DNA of 64,000 nucleotides from Phyto melanocephala (taxonomy: Eukaryota; Arthropoda; Insecta; Diptera; Rhinophoridae): positions 113,006,515 to 113,070,514 of the forward strand of contig OW799237.1 of the NCBI GenBank assembly GCA_941918925.1, read 5' to 3'. Shown piece by piece: positions 1 through 11,131 of this stretch. The notes beneath the pieces were generated by a model that saw only the letters and a list, made by a program, of their open reading frames with translations, searched no databases and had not been told where the DNA came from. Every line of letters begins with the position of its first letter. The first letter of the stretch is position 1. Both the position numbers and the translations under genes were made by a program.

Positions 1-811
1 CAATTCCGAGCATATGACTAATATCGCAGTCATAAACAAACCAGAATGGAAGAAATGCATGAAATCTGTAAACACCATATTATGCGGTGGCTCCAAGGTT
101 CTACAGATTACCCGTGAAAATTGTGATGATCTCCTGGCTGATAATGGTAACATACCCGGCTTTATAGTGGGATATGGCATGACAGAGTTGGCTGCTGTGC
201 TTTCCTGTAATTACGTTCAAATGAGTCATGGCTTTAAACGTAGCGAGGGCAAATTAATGCCTAACAAACAGGTTAAAATATTAGATAAAGAAGGTACTGC
301 ATTGGGCGTTAATGAGCATGGCGAAATTCACATTAAATTCCACTACAATTGGTTGGGATATTTTAATAATAGACAGGCGACTGATAAGGTCTTTAAAGAT
401 TCATGGTTCGCCACTGGTGATATTGGTTACTTTGATGAGCAAGGCTTTTTATATGTGTGTGGACGTGGTCAGGATGTCTACAAGACTTCCAACGTGCACG
501 TTTACCCCGAAAAAATTGAAGATGTTATTTTGCGAATTCCCGGTGTTCAAGAAGTCTGTATCTTTGGCATCCCTCACATTCAGTATGACACTGTATCTGC
601 TGGCGCGATTGTACGTGCAAATACGCCAGAGGGTAATAAGTTAACTGAGGAACTTATCAAGACAACTGTTGCTAAATCTTTGCCGTCATCCCATCACCTC
701 ATTGGTGGTGTTTATTTCCTCGATGCTCTGCCCAGAACTGGCTCGCAAAAGATTAAGAAACGTGATGTACGTAATGCTATCATTAAAGATATGAATGTGA
801 GACTTAATTAA
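1..811 (+). CDS. Luciferase-like / acyl-CoA synthetase (AMP-binding) protein, 3' exon, partial
   Basis: Final exon of an adenylate-forming enzyme of the firefly-luciferase/4-coumarate-CoA-ligase family, which activates a carboxylic acid with ATP and passes it to CoA. The frame is open to the window edge, so the ATG at 14 is internal: it aligns with an internal Met of the paralogue at 9077-11097. Visible motifs, in order: YGMTE (adenine-binding loop), GEIHIKF, TGDIGYFDEQG (ribose-binding Asp), a hinge GRGQDVYK that has the Arg but lacks the usual following Lys, YPEKIEDVILRIPGVQEV, and LPRTGSQKIKKR with the C-terminal catalytic Lys. The usual SGK is SQK here. The last 265 codons align without gaps to the neighbour, roughly 70% identical by eye. 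There is no C-terminal SKL-type peroxisomal signal (it ends RLN). Stop TAA 809-811. Substrate unknown. Confidence 0.9.
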   Translation, partial: NSEHMTNIAVINKPEWKKCMKSVNTILCGGSKVLQITRENCDDLLADNGNIPGFIVGYGMTELAAVLSCNYVQMSHGFKRSEGKLMPNKQVKILDKEGTALGVNEHGEIHIKFHYNWLGYFNNRQATDKVFKDSWFATGDIGYFDEQGFLYVCGRGQDVYKTSNVHVYPEKIEDVILRIPGVQEVCIFGIPHIQYDTVSAGAIVRANTPEGNKLTEELIKTTVAKSLPSSHHLIGGVYFLDALPRTGSQKIKKRDVRNAIIKDMNVRLN

Positions 812-826
812 ACTACAGGTTTTTGA

Positions 827-832
827 AATAAA
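827..832 (+). promoter_or_regulatory. Polyadenylation signal of the upstream ligase gene
   Basis: AATAAA 16 bases after the TAA stop; a very short 3'UTR, like the paralogue downstream (AATAAA 29 bases after its stop). Confidence 0.65.
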
Positions 833-2590
833 TTTTTGATATCATCAAATTGTTGGTATCATTAAATGTATTTTAGTTTTATTGAAAGTTTATTTGGCAA
901 ATTTTTCTACAACATCTGTTAAATGTTTGTACATTTAGAGTATTCACAAGAAGTCCTTATTGTTGTATTGTTAGAATGTCATGTGGTAATTTCCAACAAA
1001 AAATTTTGCATGTGTGAAAATCATTGTATAGTTTTTAACAAAATTTGTTAACCTTAAAATTTTAAAAATTATGACCTCATGCCAATACGACAGTTTTTTA
1101 TTTGGGTTGTTATATAAATTAATTTTTGGTCATTTTTACTTTGAATAAACTTTATCATAAACTTAAGTACATAATTGATATTTATCAGTAATTTTGACTT
1201 ATTGGCGGCTAAGATATAAGCAAAAAACCACGTATTCTTTAGTTTCTTTTTATTGAGATTGCAACAATAAAATTCTATAAAGACAACAACAACAAAATCA
1301 AGTGGTATATATATATATATAGATATATGTACGTGTGTAGATGGTTAAACATGTGTGGGTGTTTGTTGTACTTGGTAAATCCCTGAAGCTAAAATTGACT
1401 TTTTACAAAATGGTCCTATAGTTCATGGCAGTCATGGACTATATCATTTAGAGACAAGAGTTTGTAGTTAAATGGCAAGTGTTCGTGTTTTAACGGTTAC
1501 ATATATTGTTGTCAAGAGGTGGATAATTGTCGTGTATGTGCTCTACTGCGTAGTGACAAAAAATACTTTTTAGAATACTCCGAATAAATCGTCAATCACT
1601 TCTCTACACATTTGGGTGACCTTTGGAATAGTCCTATTACGGAGAATAATTTATTTTATCTGCAGGAATACTGTATACTGTATACATATGTATGTATGAA
1701 TGTATGTAATGCGAAGTTTTTAGTTTATCGTTACACGTTACACAAACATGATCGCATGTAACTAGAAGGAATGTATGTTCCTACTAATGATATACCACAA
1801 CTGCACGACAACAAAGATTGAGAAAGTGTAAATCTGTTGCACAAACAACTTATACGAATATGTATATGCTTGCGTATTTCCACTTTTGTGAAGGATATTT
1901 TAAGTTCTGGCAGTATTAGATAGTGGGAAAATTTATTAACCTTGATGTTTTACTGAATCCTTAAAAAAATTTCAAAAATTGTATCACAATACCAGTAACT
2001 AAAGCCTTTATTAAAAGATACACTAAGGAGTTTAAAAAACCTTAAGTCATCAAATAACTTTACATATTTTTGGTCCGAGCAATTGTGGAAAATGAATCGG
2101 TTGTCTAGGATACTGAATGTAATGTTAACAGCAATTAATTCTTAAGCTAGTTTTGGCTTTCGAAAAATATTCCAGAATGTAGGACCAAGCATAGAATAGT
2201 AAATGAGTGATCCTGAATGTGATATCTTAATTAACCTTCTAAAGGGAGACATAATATAATTTCTCCTAATTTAAATCCAAGTTAAACAGCCAGTTCAACG
2301 CTATCTTGAGACTGTTCGATGCTTCTAACTAGTTGTGACAATGCAGATCGATTAAAGAAATATATGTAGAAAAAATTCAATGTCCTGTGTTATATTATGC
2401 ATTTTTCGGAAAATGCTTGTCGAAATAAATTTGTTTTCTAATACCTAAAAAGTTTTTATAAATCTTATTTGTTTATCTGAAATATGCATAAGTACATATT
2501 TGGTGACTTTTAAAAAAGTTGTAAGTGTCGTGTTGTCATGATGATGTTCCTCTTTTTTCCAACGGGACAGGTAACATTCTTAATTAATGA
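833..2590. other. AT-rich intergenic DNA
   Basis: No coding exon recognised. It contains a short TA-dinucleotide run near 1307-1328 and otherwise unstructured AT-rich sequence. Confidence 0.5.
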
Positions 2591-2950
2591 CTTTCAATGA
2601 ATTCTGTTGAGGGCTGTTCCTGATGCCTCGTTGTATAGAAACCCTGCAGTAGTCGGATCACGTACGGTTGAGGTATGCCAGGTTATTTTTGGATGTCCAC
2701 GGCGCCGGGAATTTTGCGAATTTTACTGCAGCGCTGCCTTGGTTACCTCATTATTGGATCTAATCCATCCAAATATCCTTTTAAGGATTTCGTAGTATAT
2801 TGGATGTTGGTTCGTGCTTCAATCTCAACAATAGTTATTGTGTTGGGCCAAAAATATCGGTTAATTCCACATACGTATAGAAGTATGGGTTTCAAATATG
2901 TCTTAAATATCTTGATACCTCAGGTGAAACCGATTCTTTTTTAACAATAC
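2590..2950 (-). pseudogene. Decayed C-terminal piece of an RTE-like non-LTR retrotransposon
   Basis: Read on the minus strand, about 2620-2790 gives RIFGWIRSNNEVTKAALQ, then a stop, then NSQNSRRRGHPKITW. This fits the C-terminal tail of RTE-type endonuclease/reverse-transcriptase proteins (pattern: W-I/L-G/R-H..., KAAL.WNP, RRRGRPK.TW). Stops and shifts interrupt it. Base composition is richer in GC than the surroundings. Class assignment is by motif memory only; no ends or target duplication found. Confidence 0.45.
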
Positions 2951-3609
2951 AATCGCGAAGAAAAATTTTCGTTTGCAGAGCTGTTCGTTGTAATTGTTCT
3001 GGCTACTGCATGATAGAGGTGTACCGGAAACTGTTATAGACATTTTAAAACTGGTGCTATACAGCGGCCAAACGTCTGAATAGTTTCCTATCGATGTGGG
3101 AGTACATCATTTTTTTTTTGCATTGAAGCACCAGACGGCTTTCAGTGGACGTCTTTCTCAAAATTAAACGACCTATGCTAATAATATACGTTTATTAGCC
3201 CATATGTAGCTTTGGACAAAAAGAGAACAAACTAAAGTTGGTTTGCGAATAAATGTGCTGCGTTGTCATAATTTTTCAAAAAATTTAAAACAATTTAAAG
3301 GTTTTATGTTTTTTTTAAATTTTTAAAAATTTTATGAATTAGGACATTACCAAATTACGGTTCTTAGACTTATTATGTAACTGCCGATCTAAGAAAAATA
3401 TTATAGATTTATGAAGGCTTATTTGATAAATTTCTCTACAACATCTATCAAATAAACCTTTAATACACCTAAAATATTTTTTATGAATACGACAGCAAAT
3501 AAATAAATAAATAATATAATCTAAATTTTGCCAAAACTTGTTAATTTTGTGTGCATTTTTTGACGAAAAGATTTTGATAAGAATTAATTTCTTAAGCAAA
3601 ATGTAATAA

Positions 3610-3870
3610 AAATAAGTTAGAGCACTATATTCGGCTGTGCCGAATTTTTGACACCCACCACCAATTTTGTGTACTTTTGTAGGGAAAAATTAATTATTTT
3701 GTTATTAACAGTAATTGCTATGGAATAATCTCTTTATACTAAAATATGTATTGATTTCTTTGTGTAACTTCGATTTGCTATTACGTCAACAAGATGTTTG
3801 GAGCAGATCCTTCAGAAATCCTTAATTTTACAATAAAAAAAAGGTATTATCAAACCTAGGTTGATAGAGG
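3610..3870 (+). repeat. Terminal part of dispersed repeat family E
   Basis: Matches the reverse complement of 50640-50850 over about 200 bases: the shared start GAGCACTATATTCGG, then ACCACC, TTATTATTTTGTTATTAAC, AATAATCTCTTTATAC and GATTTGCTATTA. It includes a short TTCGGC...GCCGAA hairpin. Class unknown. Confidence 0.65.
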
Positions 3871-3879
3871 ATATAAACG

Positions 3880-5075
3880 TTATGGGCGGGGCTCTCCTAC
3901 AAATAACATGGTTTCAGACCTGGTAGGTCTACCGTAGGCGCTTGTAGAGACTGAAGCTGAGCAACAGAGGAGCGACCTCTAATTCTGCTAACTACCTTAG
4001 ACGTAAGAAATGCTTTTAGTAAACTAAGATAGAAGGACGACTTGTAAGCATTGGAGTCCCAATTTTAACTGCCAGTGTACCTAAGGCTAATAATAAGGGA
4101 CTATCTAAGCAACGGGAAACTTACATTTAATACAACCGAAGGTTAAATGGAGAGCCGCACAAGGCTCTATCCTCAGACCAGACTTGTGAAACCTAAGGTA
4201 CGACGCTATTTTACAGATGGTAATAAACATAGGTAGTCCGACGTAAACTAAACGCAGGCTGTTGATGGGGACGAGCAAGTGAAGTCTCTCTATGGATGCG
4301 TGGCAGGGGAAGAGTAAATGAGGAAAGAAAGAGCAGACGCTCTATTAGCAGTTCAGCAAATATATTTATTGAGGATAATGCTGTATATTGCACTGTTACG
4401 GGAGTCACAGTACAGTTCCTCTTACCTCAAGATACTATAGAGAATATATAGATTAAAAAGCAGGAAAACTCACTACAAGAAGGCGAAGAACATCAATAAA
4501 GACACGAAACCTTGAAGGACTGGCAAATAAGATGGTCTGCTGCGATCAACGGCAAATGGACGGCCAGACTAATCCTAAGCCTAGAAAATTGACTCGGAAG
4601 AGCAATTGGAGAAGAGAATTCTTTCCTGACCCAGATGATTACTCAGATTGCTCAGAGTAGGCAAATATAGGAGTTCGTGCTGCCTGTACGAGGAATACGA
4701 TCGAATAGACGACGCTGATCATACTTTTTTTCGAAATCTTTAGATGGACTCAGTGCGACGAGAACTCGAAACTGTAACAGGACCAATAACCATGGAGAGT
4801 CAAATCGTCACAATGATAAGTAGTGAAGACAGCTGACAAGCACTAAGACGATACTGTGATGACATGCTGCTGTCGAAGAGAATATATCGAAATGTTGTGG
4901 ATTAGCCAGGCAATAGATACAAATGAAACTGGCTTAGTCACCCTGAAGTAATGCTAAGTGCGGTTCTCGGGTTGAGAACAAGGTGGATGTTTTGTCGGTA
5001 TGCCATATAGAAGAGCCTGACATAACCCATTGGTGAAGCCGTTTGCAAAGTACACTTTTATCTCCTTACTCGAAA
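3880..5075 (+). pseudogene. R1-clade-like non-LTR retrotransposon pseudogene
   Basis: Multiply interrupted reading frames. Around 3985-4210 the translation gives LTTLDVRNAFSKLR, then YLRLIIRDYLSNGKLTF and NTTEG, matching the reverse-transcriptase palm region with its catalytic-Asp motif (LDVRNAF). Around 4515-4670 it gives KDWQIRWSAAINGKWTARLI and SFLTQMITQIAQS, the C-terminal region typical of R1-clade elements. Next comes a cysteine-containing stretch ending DDADHTFFRNL, then MDSVRRELETVTGPITMESQ to about 4910. RT motifs between these blocks are missing, so it is internally deleted as well as frameshifted and stopped. No 3' tail or target duplication recognised. Confidence 0.7.
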
Positions 5076-6239
5076 AAAAAAAAAAAATTCCAATACTCTA
5101 AAAGGATAGTTTATCGATTTATAATATAATACAATACACTTAAAAAGAATAATTATTATGATCTGGTAATTTCTTTTCCATAGTTTTGATTATTTTAAGA
5201 GCTTTGATTATATCAGATTTACATCAATAATTTAAATCAATTAGTAATCGTGGAAATTTGAAAATTTATCCATTTATTAAATTACTAATCATTACAGCTA
5301 TATCAGAAGGTACCTAAGTATTAATTGGACTATTATTTTTATTAGTTTTGTTTGGTGATGACTATCTTATAGTAATCTGCAATAATCCTTATTAGTTTTT
5401 AATTGTTTCTAATCATAACTACTCAATAATTACGAAAATGTAGAAGTAATCGAAAGCTAAGCATTTCTTTACCTTTCGAATAATAGTTATTGAATCACTA
5501 ATCATTTCGTTTATTTATCTTTGATTAAAAGCTAAAGAGGGTATATAAAATTCGGTACAGCCGAATACACTGATATGTGGTTTTATTTACCTTAAACGGT
5601 AAGAAATTTCCAGTTATTATTTTGTACTATTGGCTTAATTATATAATATTTATCGTGTGTTTTGTCTAAACTGTTTCTTAATAATTTAAAACACATCACG
5701 TGTTTATTGTTTAGCGTTTGTAAATTCATAAGATATTTAAGGTTTATTAAGAGATTATTTGACAAATTTGTATACAAGAAAAATTCCATTTTTACCCAGC
5801 GGTAAAAAGAGGGGAAATTAGGCCTTAAAAAACAACTTATTCAGTCTTATTTACCCGACACTAGGACTCTGATTGCTATTGCATAGTCATTTATTTTTCA
5901 CGCCTTTTGAGATAAAGAGCAATGGATTTTGTAGTCATTTTTTATAACGCGGTTTATGGAGGACCTTCTGATGTAGACCTCTTTGGAATCTCTATGTGAA
6001 CAGCTGTTAAAAGACTTCCTGAATTCAAAAGTTTAACAAAACTTTTGTTTGTTGTTTTTTTATTTTACCTTACTGTGTGTGGCTCAGCCTGATAGTGCTA
6101 TTGTATTCGAAGCTTTAAGCATGAAACACAAAGATAATAGAAGATTTCCGACTACAATCTGTCAAAAATAAAATACAGATGTTTATATGGGACGATTATT
6201 TGCCGCCATCACAGCTGCACAAATGCACAAATAATGTAA
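5076..6239. other. AT-rich intergenic DNA with a short repeat-end motif
   Basis: No gene seen. Positions 5538-5572 carry GGGTATATAAAATTCGG followed by a GCCGAA arm, the same end motif found at the right end of repeat family D (about 24526-24552), so a relic of that family probably ends here. Confidence 0.4.
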
Positions 6240-6881
6240 AATATAGGCGTGTCAAAATTATTTCTGCTAATGAACTTGACTACAATATTTTTCTAATATA
6301 AAGTCCTTTTTTTCTTTCACAGTCGTTGTCCATAGAGAAATCATATGAATTTAAGGCAACACGTTAAAGTGGGCATGTCACGTCCATTTATTCACATATT
6401 ATAATAATATTGACCAAAAAATATATATGTATATGTAAAATTTCATCATCATACTTCTAGTTCTGTCGGTTTTACGAGCTCTTAAATTTCTTTGATGGTA
6501 AAATATGAGAGATGTGGGCGTTGTCACCTTAATTTTCCGTTATAAAAAATCTGTTGTCCAAAGCATGCTTGCAAAATTTTAGAATCGTACATCGAATTTT
6601 GTCAGTTTAATTAAGTTTTAAATTTTCGTATATTTTGAGCTATAACTCCTTTCGTAATGTATTGATTTCAGCAATTTTCAAGGAGAGATATTTTTTACTC
6701 AATAAATATACTTGCGAAATTTTATCGCTCTACATCAGTGAAGTACTGTAAGAAAGACATTTTGTTTACCTAATCTTAGAGAACAAGCTGTAACTCTCTT
6801 CCTAATATACCGATTTGGCTCATTTTCAATACCAAACATTCCTTGTGTATTAAAAATTTTCTGGCAAAATTGTATTCCCCT

Positions 6882-6893
6882 TACCTTTTTGAC
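6882..6893. repeat. Target-site duplication, left copy
   Basis: TACCTTTTTGAC at 6882-6893 recurs exactly at 7932-7943. The two copies bracket the LINE insertion. Confidence 0.85.
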
Positions 6894-7733
6894 ATGGGGG
6901 GCACTGGTACGGGGGTCTCTATTGAGGATCTGGATATCAGGAAATCATATAGACTCCCTGACGACTGTAGTGTGTTTCAGGCGGAGGTTCTAGGGATCAT
7001 GAAGGCCGTGGAACTGGTTAGGGGTAACATCAACGCGGGCTCGGAGGTCACTATATATGTGGATAGCCAGGCGGCTCTTAGTGCCATGAGGGGCTATCAT
7101 GTGAATTCCGGTCTGGTCGATGACTGTAGGAGAGCTCTACGGGAGATCTTAATGGAGTACAGGTTGAGACTATGCTGGATGCCAGGTCACTCAAACATTG
7201 GCGGGAATGAGATAGCTGATGAGTTGGCGAGACTGGGCTCGGTAATAGTGGATCCTGATAGGGTGGAGGCGGTTAGGCCTCCATTAGGTTTCTATTTCAG
7301 TAGAATAAGGGAATGGGTTCTAGGCGAGACTAATCGGGACTGGAGTAACCGAACGGATTGCAGAGTATCACGGACGCTGTGGCCGATACTCAGCAAATCT
7401 GATTCGGATTTTCTTCTGGTCAGGGATAGGGTCTGCGTGAGGACCATGATAGGGATTATTACGGGCCACTGCATGTTGGGCAGGGTGGCGGTAAGAATGG
7501 GACGGAGCCTCTCGGATATGTGTAGACTGTGTGAGGATTCGGAGGAGTTGGAGTCAGTTGAGCACATTCTGTGCCAATGTCCCAGACTGCAAATTGGCAG
7601 ATTGAGATGGCTAGGTAGTAGATTTTTCCGCGAATTGGGTGATGTCTCGAGCTGTGGACTCGAGAATCTGATGGGATTCGTAATGGGAATGACCTGGCTT
7701 CGTGACTTGAGACCAGGAATGGGTCGTTTGTAG
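6894..7733 (+). pseudogene. LINE ORF2 fragment: RNase H plus C-terminal Cys-His motif
   Basis: An uninterrupted 279-codon frame to TAG at 7731-7733, truncated at its 5' end. RNase H residues seen: Glu in VFQAEVLGI, Asp in YVDSQAAL, and the WMPGHSNIGGNEIADELAR block with the last catalytic Asp. The first catalytic Asp (TDGS motif) is lost with the 5' truncation. Near the C-terminus, ITGHCMLGR is followed by CRLCEDSEELESVEHILCQC, a CCHC-type motif usual in I/LOA/R1-group ORF2 proteins. The ATG at 6843 belongs to the interrupted host repeat and is not a real start. Not functional as a full element. Confidence 0.85.
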
Positions 7734-7931
7734 GGTTTTGGCTCTCTTTTTTGGCTTTAGTTTGTTGTCCACTTCTCACCTTTTTTCTGTCTTCTTTCTT
7801 TCTTCCCCCTTCTCTTCTTCTCTCCTCTATCTCTTATTACTTTAAGGCACCACAATGGACCGTATTGGTCTCTGGGTGAGGGTGTGAAGGTTACTTCACA
7901 CCGGCCTTACTTACCTACCTACCTACCTACC
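6894..7931 (+). mobile_element. 5'-truncated non-LTR retrotransposon, family A (I-superfamily type with RNase H)
   Basis: A 1038-base insertion flanked by a 12-bp exact target duplication (TACCTTTTTGAC). It begins inside the RNase H domain and ends in an ACCT-unit tail (about 7910-7931), which gives the + orientation. The pre-insertion sequence is preserved in the repeat copy at about 50408-50450. GC content is well above the host DNA. The small number of differences in coding potential suggests a fairly recent insertion, but truncation makes it dead on arrival. Confidence 0.88.
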
Positions 7932-7935
7932 TACC
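7910..7935 (+). repeat. ACCT-unit 3' tail of LINE family A
   Basis: About six ACCT units after CCTTACTT. The same tail style closes the LINE fragment at 34072-34095, and a degenerate version closes the SINE at about 18640, so it is part of the element rather than a chance microsatellite. Confidence 0.75.
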
Positions 7936-8130
7936 TTTTTGACTCGAGCACTATTGTGCTTTCAATAGACTGACAGATGGACGGATATAGCTAGGTAGTC
8001 CTAAAATGAAACCAGAGTTAAAATGAAACCAGGAAAACAATACCTTGTGGGGTCTAAAATAGATTTTTCGATGTGTTACAAATGGAATGACAAAATTAAT
8101 ATTCCCCTACACCATTTTTTGTTGGTCCCA

Positions 8131-9000
8131 AAAAATTTAATCTGTTAGATGGCTTCATATTCTATTCCGAAAATGTTCTCGGGCTTATGATAAAAATTAT
8201 TACAATTTTTGCATTAAATATGATCACATTGTAGCTAGTACCCTCAGTAAGTGCTTGTTCCATTTTTGTGGAATAATATAAAAATATAATATAAAATTAT
8301 TTTTTTTAATAAAGACATGAATGCCTCATTATTTAATTAATTATTATCAATTATTTAAAAAAAAACGCTCACTGAAACGGTTACTTAGTACTTAACTGCT
8401 TTTATATAGAATTCTTTTGCTTTTACTGCTGATAAAATAAGCAGCACAAAGCTTTTTGTAAACAGCTTAAGTATTTTCATGTATGGGTAATTCCATATCA
8501 AATCAACTAAGGAGTGTACCTTACCTCCCTCGAATTTGGTGATTTTTCTTATAAACGTAGTATATGATAAAATTAAGACAAATTATAATTTTGTGGCCAG
8601 TGACTCATATGGATCCGAAATTTGATTTTCTAAAAATTGGGGAAAAATCTAAACATCTACAAAGTTTAACATGCTTAATTGTCATTTTCTGGAAATATAC
8701 GTAGTTAAGCCGGGTCACATATCATATTGCCTTTGAGTTGATATAAGATGTGACTTAAAAAAAAATATATTAATCAGGGTTTCCTTCTCTAAACGTGTTA
8801 CAAATTTATAGGTGGGACTATTTCTAAATCTCGAAATACAAAATTAAAAAAAAGAATTGGCTGGCAATTATATCCGCTCATATGCAAGTTTTACTAAAAA
8901 TTTTTTTGAACATTTATTTCAGTTGTCAAAAATAATCTTTCTTTTTGTTGTTTTTTCATAATGACTGTTTTTTGAAAAAGCGATAAACAATCATGAAATA
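8131..9000. other. Intergenic DNA upstream of the second ligase gene
   Basis: No coding sequence recognised. About 8486-8765 is more complex than the surrounding AT-rich DNA, begins GGTAATTCCATATCAAATC, and may be an old transposon remnant; no paired terminal repeats were found for it. Confidence 0.35.
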
Positions 9001-9006
9001 ACTTTA

Positions 9007-9047
9007 ATTATATACTTGCTTTACTTAATTTATTTAACTTAACAGTT
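9007..9047 (+). promoter_or_regulatory. Possible core promoter of the second ligase gene
   Basis: A TATA-like stretch (TTATATAC, about 9008-9015) lies about 35 bases before ACAGTT (9042-9047), which resembles the fly initiator TCAGTY. The start codon follows about 33 bases later. Spacing is plausible, but the sequence is AT-rich enough for chance. Confidence 0.35.
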
Positions 9048-9076
9048 AGTTGAGTTTTAACGTTATCATCGGCAAA

Positions 9077-11097
9077 ATGTCTCTGTCCGGTGTTATATGT
9101 GAAACATACTACAATGATAAGAACAAAATATGGTATGGTCCGAAACAAAAGGACTTTTATGGTCCTGACATGACTTTGGGTGATGTCGCTGTCGTAGTGT
9201 TGCAACAGAATCGCAATAAAATTATACAATATGTTGACTCTACCAAAGAAGAGTTGACGGCAGAACAATTGTTGAAAAATGCCTTGAGTATTAGTAAAAC
9301 GTTTGTCAAAATGGGCATCAGGCCTCGTGATATAATTGGTTTATATGCAACTAACACTCACTTTTTGTCATCGGTTATACTAGGAGTGTGGTTAAGTGGT
9401 GCTGCCATAAATGCAGTGTTTGATTTGCTTGATGGTGGTAAAGTGTTGAGAAGAAAATTATATTTATTTAATTTTTTTAAGCTGAATTGGAAGTTATTTA
9501 CAAAGTCACTCGACCAAAGTTTATTTTCTGCGATGTGGCAAATTATAAGGCTGCTGTTAGAGTAAATTCAAATTTAAACTTAAATGCTCGTATCTATATA
9601 ATGGATGGTGAGGTGGAAAATTTACCAAATGTGAAAGAGTTGCTGTGTGGCTACAGCGACAGTGAATTGGAGAATTTTGTGTAAGACTTGTTGAGAGTTT
9701 GGCAGAAATTTTAAAATATTTACATATATCTTGTTCTTCTAATACCATAGACCACCCTGTTCAGAAATTGATGGTGATTACAGTGCTGCTATTATGTGTT
9801 CGTCGGGCACAACAGGTCCACCGAAAGGAGTAAACATATCTCATAAAGCAGCTTTAAATCAACGAAATTTGTAAGTGGTAGAGTTTATGTTTTCCAATAA
9901 ATTTTTATGCGAACTAACAAATAATAAGAATAAAAACACGATTTCATTAAAAGTTTAGTTACGCTCTTTCGATCTTAAGCCATCAATATATATTCTTAAA
10001 ATATCGACCACAACGCCATATAGACTTAAATGTAAATTATATTATATTTTTTTTATTTTAGTATTTTTAAAATACTTTTCTCAATTAATATTTGCTATTT
10101 TTATAGCCATACTCTTTGCACCGACTCTGTGATGTTTTCCTTTGGCTCTGTTTACTGGGGATCGGGCTTTTGTACTTTAAAAGAATCGCTGTTACATAGT
10201 TGCTTGCGCATAATCACCACTAAACCCTTTTCAACCGACTATTTTATGGATATTGTTAAACGTCACAAAGTCACACATATTTTTGAAAGTACAGTGAGCA
10301 TGACTGAAATCGCTCTCTTAAATAAACCAGACTGGAAGGAATGCTTGAAATCTATAGACAGCATATTTTGTGGTGGTTCGAAGGTACCACAAATTACCCG
10401 CGAAAATATTAACGGTCTCTTGGCAGATAACAAAAATAGACCCGGATTTGTGGTAGGTTATGGTATGACTGAATTGGTTTCTGCACTCGTATATAACTAC
10501 GTTTTGTTGGGTCGTGGCCTTAAGGGTGCCGAGGGCAAATTGTTATCTAACAAGGAGGTTAAAATATTAGATAAAGAAGGCAGTCCATTGGGCATTAATG
10601 AGCATGGCGAAATTCACACTAAATTTCGTTACAAATGGTTGGGTTATTTAAATAATAAAGAGGCGACTGATAAGGCCTTCAAAGATCAATGGTTTAAACC
10701 TGGTGATATTGGTTATTTTGACGAACAGGGCTTTTTACATATTTGTGCCCGCGACCACGATGTCTATAAGTCTTTTAACTTGCATGTTTATCCTGAAAAA
10801 ATCGAAGACGTTATTTTGCGAATACCGGGCGTTCAAGAGGTCTGCGTATTTGGCATTCCCGACATAAAGTATGCCAATGTTTCTGCCTGCGCTGTGGTTC
10901 GTGCTAAATCACCTGATGGCGAAAAATTAACTGAGGACTTGATTAAGAAAACGGTGGCCGAAAATTTACCTTCATTCTTTCACCTGTACGGCGGTGTTTA
11001 CTTTTTTGATATTCTGCCAAAGACCGGTTCTGACAAGATTAAAAGAAGCCATGTACGTGATGTTGTCATTAAAGATATGAATGTGGACTTTGATTAG
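9077..11097 (+). CDS. Luciferase-like / acyl-CoA synthetase (AMP-binding) protein, complete, four exons
   Basis: Exons 9077-9437, 9482-9680, 9751-9870 and 10107-11097. All introns are GT-AG (44, 70 and 236 bases); the joined CDS is 1671 bases, 556 residues, the usual family length. The start MSLSGVICETYY is preferred over the upstream ATG at 9050 for its CAAAATG context and family-like N-terminus. ATP-binding P-loop CSSGTTGPPKG at residues 203-213; YGMTE 345-349; PGDIGYFDEQG around 425-435, where the usual Thr before Gly-Asp is Pro; hinge ARDHDVYK; catalytic Lys about 537 in LPKTGSDKIKR, where the usual SGK is SDK. These point to an ATP-dependent acid:CoA ligase or a diverged relative. No SKL-type signal (it ends DFD). 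Tandem paralogue of the gene at 1-811. Intron 1 is unusually short, but only that splice restores ...DGAELEVIYKVTRPKF.... Substrate unknown. Confidence 0.93.
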
Positions 11098-11125
11098 ATT
11101 TTTAAAGCCAATTTTTTTCAGTGTG

Positions 11126-11131
11126 AATAAA
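11126..11131 (+). promoter_or_regulatory. Polyadenylation signal
   Basis: AATAAA 29 bases after the TAG stop of the four-exon ligase gene. Confidence 0.7.

Larger units (their letters stand above)
6240..8130 (+). repeat. Dispersed repeat family E, copy interrupted by a LINE
   Basis: Aligns with 49865-50590 in the same orientation: shared blocks include GGCATGTCA, the stretch around CAGCAATTTTCA, CTTGCGAA(A/G)TTT, the text before CTTTTTTGA/GTTCGAGC, TGCTTTCAA(T/C)AGAC, and ATGGGGTCTAAAAT. The second copy runs uninterrupted through the point where this copy is split at 6894-7931. Function and class are unknown. Confidence 0.7.

Noticed and set aside
3010..3110. A plus-strand RT-like peptide (RGVPETVIDILKLVLYSG)
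   Set aside because: Opposite strand to the nearby RTE-like tail and too short to call; could be chance.
5592..5789. 65-codon minus-strand frame
   Set aside because: AT-rich, no motif; typical chance frame in this sequence.
6843..6893. ATG at 6843 as the start of the RNase H protein
   Set aside because: This stretch belongs to the interrupted repeat E (it aligns with about 50385-50435), outside the LINE's target duplication.
7292..7779. Minus-strand open frames across the LINE
   Set aside because: Shadows of the plus-strand RNase H reading frame; no motif of their own.
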